Below are positions 26,567 to 33,438 of a DNA stretch of 64,000 nucleotides, in pieces. The notes under the pieces are model-generated. The model saw only the letters and a list, made by a program, of their open reading frames with translations. It searched no databases and had not been told where the DNA came from. Source of the DNA: Oceanisphaera profunda (GTDB lineage Bacteria; Pseudomonadota; Gammaproteobacteria; Enterobacterales; Aeromonadaceae). The stretch spans positions 3,100,001 through 3,164,000 of the forward strand of contig NZ_CP021377.1 of NCBI RefSeq assembly GCF_002157895.1. The letters run 5' to 3'. How positions within the stretch are numbered: position 1 is the first letter of the stretch; every line of letters starts with the position of its first letter. Both the position numbers and the translations under genes were made by a program.

Positions 26567-29539
26567 TTACAAGTGCTTCAACCACGCAATCAAATCATCT
26601 TCACACATAGGTCTAGCGCGTAAGTAGCCTTGGTAGATGCCGCAGTTTAGTTCGCTCAAGGTGGCCAGTTGGGCGGGGGTTTCTACGCCTTCGGCGACTA
26701 CTTCCATGTTTAGGGTGCGGGCTAACTCCAATAAGCAGCTGATAATAGCTTTGTCTTGGGGGCGTTCGGCTACGTACTGAATAAAGGCGCGATCCAGTTT
26801 AAGCTCATCTACCGGTAATTCTCGTAAATACGCGAATGAGGAATAACCGGTGCCAAAGTCATCAATCGAAATATTCACGCCTAACGCCTTAATGTGAGCC
26901 ATGCGACTGCGACTATCGTGCAAGTTTTCTAAGAATACGCCCTCAGTTACTTCTAGCGTTAAGCGGTGTCGGCAGCTGGGGTATTGGTGTATTAACAGTG
27001 ATAGCTGAGAAATAAAATCTGGGCCGTGAAAATGTCGGGCGCTGATATTGACCGACATCCGCTCTGGCCGATTGGGTAAGGCTTGCCAAGCATCAAAGCG
27101 CACGCAGGCTTGGCGCAATACCCAGCTGCCAATGTCGCAAATGAGTGAGGTTTCTTCGGCGATAGGGATAAAGATACCCGGCGGTATGGGCGCTTTGCCC
27201 TCGGGCAGCCAGCGCAATAATGCTTCTACGCCAGTCAACTGGTTATCTGCCACCCGTTGTTGTGGCTGAAAATACAGCTCCAGCTCATTGTTTTGCAGTG
27301 CTTGCTGTAGGGCGTTGGCGATGGTGAGCCGCTCTTGAATTTCATCGGCCATTTCTTGGCTAAAAAACACATGGCTGCCCGGTGCCACTTGCTTGGCAAT
27401 GTGGTTGGCGGTGTCCGCTTGGCGCAGATATTCCTCTAAGCCTAATTCCGCTACCGGGAACAAGCTGATGCCCACGCTGGCACTCACGTGCAAACGTAGG
27501 CTTTCAAACTGAAACGGCAATAAAAACTGCTCACCTAAACTGTGTGCCAATTGCTCGGCGCGGGTTTTAGCTTGGGTATAGCCATGGCCTAAATGCGGGC
27601 AAAGCAGCACAAATTCATCACTGCCGATGCGCGCTAAGCTGGCACCGTCTATTTGCGCAGTAAACTGCCGTAAACGCTCGGCCACCTGCACTAATAAACT
27701 GTCACCAATGCGATACCCCAGCGAGTCATTAATGCTTTTAAAGCCATCTAAATCCAGCAGTAACAAGGCGCCACGGCTGGCTTCACTCTCAGCTTGGGCA
27801 ATGGTGTAACTAATGTGGTCGACCATATAATGACGATTGTGCAAGCCGGTGAGCTTATCGAAATAAGCCATGGTTTCGATACGTTGCTGGGCTGACTTTT
27901 GCTGGGATAAATCTTCTACGCCACACACATAATGGATAACGCCTAGCTTATCTTTCACCTGTGACATACGCAGCATCACGGGTACTGTTTGACCGTCGGC
28001 CCGCTTGAGTTGTTGCTCGCCTTGCCAGCTTTGGTGCTGCTCTAAGCTGTGGGTGATGGCATCTATATTGGCGTGAAAAGGGGTGTCGTTACGCAAGCTT
28101 AAGGCGGAGCGGCCCAGTAATTTTTCACAAAAATAGCCACTGAGCTGTAAAAATGCCTGATTGGCGCGCTGCACATGCAGCTGACTGTCGGTAATAAACT
28201 GACCTTGTTGGGCATCAAAGGCCACCGCCGCCACCATTAACGCTTCTTGGTCGCGTCGGCGTAATAGCTCTGCGCATATTCGGTATTCCAGTTGCTCTAA
28301 CACCGATTGCAGTTGGCTGGATGCAGGTAGGGGCTGCTTAAACAATAAGGCCAAATTACCTATGATGCTACCTTCATGATCCCTGACCGACAGCCCCACA
28401 TAGGCCTGAATATTGTGCTGTTGCAATAAATCAGCGTCGGGGAAAATGGCCGCCACATCTTGGTGATAAACATTAATTTGTTGGCTTTGGCCAAAGCTCA
28501 CTTCGCAGGGCGTGTTGGCCAGCTTAAAGCTAAAGGGCGGTTGCAGCTCGCCATTAATGGCACAAGACACCACACGCACTGTTTCTTGGCTGGGCGAAAT
28601 TAAGCCCACCAGCGCCATATCTGCCTGAAACAAGCGGGTTAATTGCAGCATTAATTGATTAAAAAAATCCTGCCCCGTATGGCGTAACAAGATTGGCGTC
28701 AGCGCTGCCAATTGCAGCTCTAGGCTGCTTAATGGCTCAGGCGTCACCGGTTGGCTAATCAGCTCGGCCAATTGGGCAGCGAGGGTGGCCACAAACTGCA
28801 TATCAGAGGAGGTGACCGCTGCGCGCGGGCGGGCATATTCTAAGCTCAGTACGCCGATTAATTTTTTATCCAGCAGCAGCGGCACATCGAGGCGATGCAC
28901 AATGCCGTCGGTGGCTAAATAATTAAAAGCACTCAGCAGGGGTTGTTCGGCGCAGTGGCTATAACTTAAGGCGCCCCTTTGTTGCAAGGTGCGTAAATAA
29001 TGGCGCTCGGCTTTCACGGGCTGCAAATTAAAGGCCATGCCTTGGCTATAGAGCGGGCGCAGCACTTCGTCATCATAATAGTGGCGCCATAAAATCACCC
29101 GATCTGCATGTTGCTCGCTCAGCAGGGTATCCACCAGCTGGGGCATGCTAACTAAAGCATGGTGATCGTCGCCGTGTTGGCTCTGCCCTAATTGCCACTG
29201 CTGAGCGAGCTGCCACTCGGTAACGCCCAGTTGGTCACATTGCTGGTGCGCGGAGATATCGGCACTGAGCAGCCAATGATTATTTTCTACCGGTGCCAAG
29301 TGGCAAATCCAGCGGCGACCCTTAATGGTGAGCGCTAAGCTGGTGGCAGCACCATTGGCGCACACTTGCTCAAGCTGGCGTCTATCGTCTTCAGGCAGCT
29401 GGCTTAACAGTGACTGCTTAGTATCTGGTAGGCGTAACTCATCGCTGGGCAACGCCGTTAATGGCGTCAGGTAAAACTGCGCGTCTAAACGGAAAAAGCA
29501 GAGCTGATGCAAAGGGCGATACAATGCAGGTAACTGCAT
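26567..29539 (-). CDS. GAF/PAS-GGDEF-EAL cyclic-di-GMP protein
   Basis: A 990-residue cytosolic signalling protein without clear membrane segments. Order: long N-terminal sensory part with GAF-like regions (to about 440), a PAS domain (about 450-560), GGDEF (about 575-735) and EAL (about 745-985). The GGDEF signature is GSDEF (RIGSDEFVLL), with the second Gly lost, while EAL is intact (GVEALLRW, NISARHF, EVTEGVFL, DDFGTGYSSFAYLRELPV, VVAEGVET), so phosphodiesterase activity is more likely than cyclase activity. ATG at 29539 with AAGGA upstream is preferred to a TTG at 29578. No operon partner. Confidence 0.92.
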   Translation of the reverse strand: MQLPALYRPLHQLCFFRLDAQFYLTPLTALPSDELRLPDTKQSLLSQLPEDDRRQLEQVCANGAATSLALTIKGRRWICHLAPVENNHWLLSADISAHQQCDQLGVTEWQLAQQWQLGQSQHGDDHHALVSMPQLVDTLLSEQHADRVILWRHYYDDEVLRPLYSQGMAFNLQPVKAERHYLRTLQQRGALSYSHCAEQPLLSAFNYLATDGIVHRLDVPLLLDKKLIGVLSLEYARPRAAVTSSDMQFVATLAAQLAELISQPVTPEPLSSLELQLAALTPILLRHTGQDFFNQLMLQLTRLFQADMALVGLISPSQETVRVVSCAINGELQPPFSFKLANTPCEVSFGQSQQINVYHQDVAAIFPDADLLQQHNIQAYVGLSVRDHEGSIIGNLALLFKQPLPASSQLQSVLEQLEYRICAELLRRRDQEALMVAAVAFDAQQGQFITDSQLHVQRANQAFLQLSGYFCEKLLGRSALSLRNDTPFHANIDAITHSLEQHQSWQGEQQLKRADGQTVPVMLRMSQVKDKLGVIHYVCGVEDLSQQKSAQQRIETMAYFDKLTGLHNRHYMVDHISYTIAQAESEASRGALLLLDLDGFKSINDSLGYRIGDSLLVQVAERLRQFTAQIDGASLARIGSDEFVLLCPHLGHGYTQAKTRAEQLAHSLGEQFLLPFQFESLRLHVSASVGISLFPVAELGLEEYLRQADTANHIAKQVAPGSHVFFSQEMADEIQERLTIANALQQALQNNELELYFQPQQRVADNQLTGVEALLRWLPEGKAPIPPGIFIPIAEETSLICDIGSWVLRQACVRFDAWQALPNRPERMSVNISARHFHGPDFISQLSLLIHQYPSCRHRLTLEVTEGVFLENLHDSRSRMAHIKALGVNISIDDFGTGYSSFAYLRELPVDELKLDRAFIQYVAERPQDKAIISCLLELARTLNMEVVAEGVETPAQLATLSELNCGIYQGYLRARPMCEDDLIAWLKHL

Positions 29540-29784
29540 ACTATTGATATTCCTTGTGAATAGGCGCAGCCACTGCAAGGTTATGAGCGCAGTTTGTTAA
29601 AAGTGGCGAAATTTGCGGCGATATAAGTGAGCGAGCACCGCCATTGTAAATAATGAGGCCAAGGTTAGCCATGATTAGGAACAATAAGTGTAAATAACTC
29701 AGTTGTTTAAATCATAGCCTTACCTTTTATAAGTTAAATTAATGAGTTAAATAAGGTGTTGCTAATGTAGTGGTAGCTAGTATT

Positions 29785-29800
29785 ATTAGATAATTCTAAT
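29785..29800. promoter_or_regulatory. Palindromic operator candidate before the YeeE/YedE pair
   Basis: ATTAGA-TAAT-TCTAAT is a perfect palindrome ending 16 bases before the start codon. Sulfur-transport YeeE/YedE pairs are often controlled by ArsR-family (BigR-like) repressors that bind A+T-rich palindromes; no such regulator is in the window. Confidence 0.4.
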
Positions 29801-29816
29801 TTAATGAGGTGGCGCT

Positions 29817-30245
29817 ATGACAATTATCAACTTTACGCCTTGGTCAGCTTTACTGGGCGGTGCCTTTATTGGGGCTGGAGCCTTACTGCTGTTACTGGGG
29901 GCGGGAAAAATTGCCGGCATCAGCGGCATTATTGCGAGCTTGGGTAATAAGAGCAATCACGCCGATAAAGGCTGGCGCGTGGCGTTTTTGGTAGGGCTAC
30001 TCTTGGTGCCGGCGCTGTTGTTCGCCAGTGATGCTATTGCCGTGCCGGAATTGGCAGGCTTTTCAGTGCTTAAGTTAGCCGCCGCTGGGCTGTTAGTCGG
30101 CATTGGTACGCGCTTAGGTAATGGCTGTACCAGTGGCCATGGCATTTGTGGCATGGGACGTTTTTCAATCCGTTCTGTGGTGGCGACTGTGGTGTTTATT
30201 GGTGCAGGCATGGCGACCGTGACCCTGCTGGGACTTGGATTATGA
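29817..30245 (+). CDS. YeeE/YedE family transporter, first half
   Basis: A 142-residue inner membrane protein with about four membrane segments and the family motif GNGCTSGHGICGMGRFS, whose Cys residues line the substrate path in related thiosulfate/sulfur transporters. It corresponds to the N-terminal half of larger YeeE proteins; the second half is encoded by the overlapping next gene (ATGA at 30242-30245). Such split pairs are known in other bacteria. Substrate is inferred to be a sulfur species such as thiosulfate. GAGG lies 8 bases upstream of the start. Confidence 0.87.
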   Translation: MTIINFTPWSALLGGAFIGAGALLLLLGAGKIAGISGIIASLGNKSNHADKGWRVAFLVGLLLVPALLFASDAIAVPELAGFSVLKLAAAGLLVGIGTRLGNGCTSGHGICGMGRFSIRSVVATVVFIGAGMATVTLLGLGL

Positions 30246-30721
30246 AAAATAACGAAGTTGGCAGCATGAAAACGAGCGGGGCTAATGCAATGAAGAATAA
30301 TAACGCAGCATTGATATTTATCGCCTTATTAGCGGGCGCCTTATTTGGCTTAGGGTTAGCCGTGTCCGGCATGATAGATCCCGCCAAGGTACAGGGCTTT
30401 TTAAATATTGCCGGTAATTGGGACCCAAGCTTAGCGCTGGTGATGGGCGGAGCACTGGGTGTGTTTGCGCCGGGGTACTATTTATGGCGCTGTAGTGGCC
30501 GAGGCCAATGCGCATTGGGGAGCGACTTGCCTAAAGTGCCGGATCCGGTGATCGATAAGCGCTTACTCATCGGTGCCGCCATGTTTGGCGTAGGCTGGGG
30601 ATTGGTGGGCATTTGCCCTGGGCCTGCGATAGGTCTGCTGGGCAGCATGCAATGGCAAGCCGGTGTTTTTGTACTAGCCATGCTGGCCGGATTTTGGCTG
30701 GTGGGGAAATTCAGCAAGTAG
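30242..30721 (+). CDS. YeeE/YedE family transporter, second half
   Basis: A 159-residue inner membrane protein, the C-terminal half of a YeeE/YedE transporter. It has the motifs FGLGLAVSGMIDPAKVQGFL and GWGLVGICPGPAIGLLG, with the conserved Cys. The ATG at 30242 overlaps the stop of the first half, so the pair is translationally coupled; the longer open frame back to 30146 is not used. Further ATGs at 30266 and 30290 are in frame and could also serve. Together the two genes probably form one sulfur-compound importer. Confidence 0.86.
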   Translation: MKNNEVGSMKTSGANAMKNNNAALIFIALLAGALFGLGLAVSGMIDPAKVQGFLNIAGNWDPSLALVMGGALGVFAPGYYLWRCSGRGQCALGSDLPKVPDPVIDKRLLIGAAMFGVGWGLVGICPGPAIGLLGSMQWQAGVFVLAMLAGFWLVGKFSK

Positions 30722-30759
30722 CGGCGAGTGCCAAGATAAGAAAGGATCAAACCTATTTT

Positions 30760-30914
30760 CGCCACGGAATACACGAAAAAACACGGACGAAGCACAAAGT
30801 TAAAAAGAGAAAATATTTTTATTAGTAAGGTCTTACAATCGCAACGTTCGGACCGCTAAAGGTGCTTTTTAACTGGTTTTCACTTTTCTGTGTGGTTCCG
30901 TGTATTCCGTGGCG
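30760..30914. repeat. Diverged MITE-like inverted-repeat element
   Basis: CGCCACGGAATACACG at 30760-30775 is exactly inverted at 30899-30914. The ACGGAA-rich arms match those of the elements at 15515-15794 and 32989-33284, but the interior differs. No coding capacity. Confidence 0.65.
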
Positions 30915-30969
30915 AGAGAGTCTGTAGTTACTGGTTTTAGCTGGGCGTCTGGTGTTAGGCGCTCGGTGC

Positions 30970-31437
30970 TTATTTTTCAGTTAAATAATTCAATACCACT
31001 TCGTGGTGGTCTTTGGTTTTGAACTTGTCGAAGACGTGGGCAACGGTGCCAGACTCATCAATCAAGAAGCTAATACGGTGAATACCGTCGTACTCTTTAC
31101 CCATAAATTTCTTGAGTCCCCATACGCCAAAGGCGTCGGCCACGGCGTGGTCTTCGTCAGAAAGTAGCGTAAAGTTTAGCGCATCTTTCTCTTCAAACTT
31201 CTTCAAACGTGCCACCGGATCTGGGCTAATGCCCAACACTACGGTATTAAGTGCCGCCAGCTCAGTTTGGCTATCGCGCAGGCTACAGGCTTGTACTTTA
31301 CAGCCAGGGGTCATGGCTTTAGGATAAAAATAAACCAACACTTTTTGACCGCTAAAGTCACTTAAGCTTACGGCGTGACCGTTTTGGTCGTGTAAGGTAA
31401 AAGCGGGAGCTGGGCTGCCAGCAGGTAAATAAGTCAT
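30970..31437 (-). CDS. bcp: Thioredoxin-dependent peroxiredoxin Bcp
   Basis: Thiol peroxidase that reduces hydrogen and organic peroxides using thioredoxin. 155 residues with the peroxidatic Cys in YPKAMTPGC and the resolving Cys five residues later (KVQAC), as in E. coli Bcp; the usual Thr after the first Cys is Lys here. Start at 31437 with AGG upstream matches the family N-terminus; a 15-base longer frame is rejected. A GGCGCT-type repeat abuts its stop codon. Confidence 0.94.
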   Translation of the reverse strand: MTYLPAGSPAPAFTLHDQNGHAVSLSDFSGQKVLVYFYPKAMTPGCKVQACSLRDSQTELAALNTVVLGISPDPVARLKKFEEKDALNFTLLSDEDHAVADAFGVWGLKKFMGKEYDGIHRISFLIDESGTVAHVFDKFKTKDHHEVVLNYLTEK

Positions 31438-31892
31438 GAAAGGCCTATCCAAAGATGAAGGGAGTGGCCGTTGATCCTAGCATAAATTGGCTTTGTCTCC
31501 AGCGGCTCTCTTGTATTCACCCTTGGGCGCTACTACCATAACCGCTCATTTCAACCTGACTTTTTTACGGGCTTAGGCTGTTTACGGGTTCAGACTTGCT
31601 GCTAGCCAGAACAAGCCGGCGCACTCGCTAGCTTAGGTTTTTCGTGAAATAAGGTAAAGTGCTAGGCGCTAGATGAAGCTTATGTTTATCATGGCCAGTC
31701 GGCTGATGTTAGGTCAGTTAAGCTGAGCATCCTTGGCTAGGGAGACTGGTTACGAAAGTGACTGCAAAAGCTGGCTAGAAAAAGTGGCTTAGAATGAATG
31801 GCTACAAAAAGTGTGCGATAAAAAGTTGCCTCTAGAAAAACCAGAGCGCTAACCGGTAAAGTAAGCGTTAATTAAAGCGGAGTTAATAGGGC
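31438..31892. other. Intergenic region between bcp and bamC
   Basis: 455 bases with no gene. Short imperfect direct repeats built on GGCTANAAAAAGTG occur at about 31770-31835. In enterics this position holds gcvR and dapA; neither is present here. Confidence 0.5.
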
Positions 31893-32897
31893 GTGGATAA
31901 ACTTTTGAATAAAAATAAGATGATAATCAGTCTACTGGCCGTGAGTGTACTCGCAGGCTGTAGCAATCCCGAAAAGCGTGCGCAGGCAAATCGGGGGTTT
32001 GATTATGAAGATGCCACCCTCAGAACCGCTCCCTTGATGATACCTGCAGGGTTAGTCGCGCCGGATTTTAATACCGACTATGTTATTCCGAAAGCCAGCG
32101 CCCTTGAGAGCGCGGGTGTAACCGGCAAAGCAGTAGATGTGCGCCCACCCACCCAAGTCTTGCCCTTAGTACGTGGCTCACAAATACTCGAAAGCGGCAG
32201 TGGCTTGTGGTTTTATCAGCAGCGCCTCGACCAACCCTTGCAGCAAGAGCTGAACACAGCGCTCGCCGCTTTCTTTAAAGATAAAAAGGCCGATGCCACT
32301 GAAACCGCATTGGGTTGGAGCAGCAATGGTAATCCCATTAGCAACCCTAAGCAGCGCTTTAACTGGCAGCTGAATGCCGATGACGTGCGCCGCGCAGTTT
32401 CTCTGCAAGTGACCTTGGTGGAATCAGAGTTAAAGACTGACGCTAAGCAAAGAGACGAAGCGGCCATGCTTAATGCTTTCTCTTTGTCTTACCAGCGTGA
32501 GTTAACTCAGCAGCAAGACTTGTTAGACAGAAGTCCTATTCAGTTAACGCTACAGTCTGAGCAAGGCCGTCTATTGGTGAGTGAAGGTTACGATCGCAGC
32601 TGGAAACGTTTAGTGACCTTATTACCTAAACTTGGCTTTGAACTCACCAACCGCCAGCAAGCGCTGGGCTATGTGGATGTGGAGTTTGATGGCATGAGAA
32701 AGGGCAAGTGGGAAGATTTAAAACTGCCCGCCCTGAACATTCCAGAACAAGCCTACCGCGTACAATTAGGTGACTTAGGTGAGCAAAGCAGCATTACGCT
32801 CAGCGATAAAAACAAAGTGCCGGTCTCGGCGGATATTTTACGCCAGCTGAGCAACACCTTAGTGCCCGCTTTTAAGCGCACCGACTTAATTCGTTAA
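31893..32897 (+). CDS. bamC: Outer membrane assembly lipoprotein BamC
   Basis: Component of the BAM complex that inserts beta-barrel proteins into the outer membrane. 334 residues: lipoprotein signal with lipobox LAGC (Cys at about 23), an unstructured N-terminal segment (EDATLRTAPLMIPAGLVAPD) that in E. coli wraps BamD, and two helix-grip domains (about 95-210 and 220-330). GTG at 31893 is chosen because the basic residues DKLLNKNKM then precede the hydrophobic core; an internal ATG at 31920 is an alternative. dapA, the usual partner upstream, is missing here. Confidence 0.92.
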   Translation: MDKLLNKNKMIISLLAVSVLAGCSNPEKRAQANRGFDYEDATLRTAPLMIPAGLVAPDFNTDYVIPKASALESAGVTGKAVDVRPPTQVLPLVRGSQILESGSGLWFYQQRLDQPLQQELNTALAAFFKDKKADATETALGWSSNGNPISNPKQRFNWQLNADDVRRAVSLQVTLVESELKTDAKQRDEAAMLNAFSLSYQRELTQQQDLLDRSPIQLTLQSEQGRLLVSEGYDRSWKRLVTLLPKLGFELTNRQQALGYVDVEFDGMRKGKWEDLKLPALNIPEQAYRVQLGDLGEQSSITLSDKNKVPVSADILRQLSNTLVPAFKRTDLIR

Positions 32898-32925
32898 TGC
32901 GCCCTTAATCGTTCAGCACTCTGCA

Positions 32926-32958
32926 CACAGCCCCGTTTATCGGGGCTGTGTGGTTTTT
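32926..32958 (+). terminator. Rho-independent terminator after bamC
   Basis: CACAGCCCCG-TTTAT-CGGGGCTGTG, a perfect 10-bp stem, followed by TGGTTTTT. Confidence 0.85.
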
Positions 32959-32988
32959 AGGTGAGCGTTCTTTTGAAGAAGCCGCTTT

Positions 32989-33284
32989 ATACCAATCAGG
33001 AAAACTAACTGATCAAAACCTTTTCGCAACGGAACCCACGGAAGAACACGGAAAAATAGTGCTCAAATCTGACAAAGCCAAAACTAAGATAAAAGGCTTT
33101 AATAGGTAAGAGCTAACCCGCCTCCTTACAATAAGCGGGTTCTTACAATAAATAAGCTCTTGCTCCCTGTCACTTGTCGATCTTATCCCATCTTAATTGT
33201 TCCGTGGGTTCTGCGTTCTTCCGTTGCAAGATTGGTTCTGGATCTAGAACTAAAAGTGATCATTATTTTACTTAGAATGGTATT
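32989..33284. repeat. MITE-like element, second full copy
   Basis: About 295 bases, alignable along most of its length to 15513-15795 (shared CACGGAAGAACACGGAAAA and CTTGTCGATCTTATCCCATC blocks). Its ends ATACCA and TGGTAT are inverted but the terminal repeats are less perfect than in the first copy. An extra GC hairpin (AACCCGC..GCGGGTT near 33116-33141) lies inside. No gene. Confidence 0.7.
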
Positions 33285-33438
33285 AGCCGGCTGATGGCGC
33301 GCAGCGGCATTGCAGGATATGGCTCCGCAAAACTTTCTAGTGTGGCCGTATCTTCGGCTACAAGTGATCTATTCTTCGCTCTTCATTCAATATTACCCTT
33401 TAACGCATAGTTGTTAACGATGAGGGTATAATGGCGCC

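Noticed and set aside
30478-30795. 105-codon minus-strand frame opposite the YeeE/YedE gene
   Set aside because: Pro/Ser-rich shadow starting inside a MITE-like repeat; no ribosome-binding site.
31893-32897. Relocated or fused dapA remnants beside bamC
   Set aside because: No DapA-like segment could be found in any frame of the 455-base spacer.
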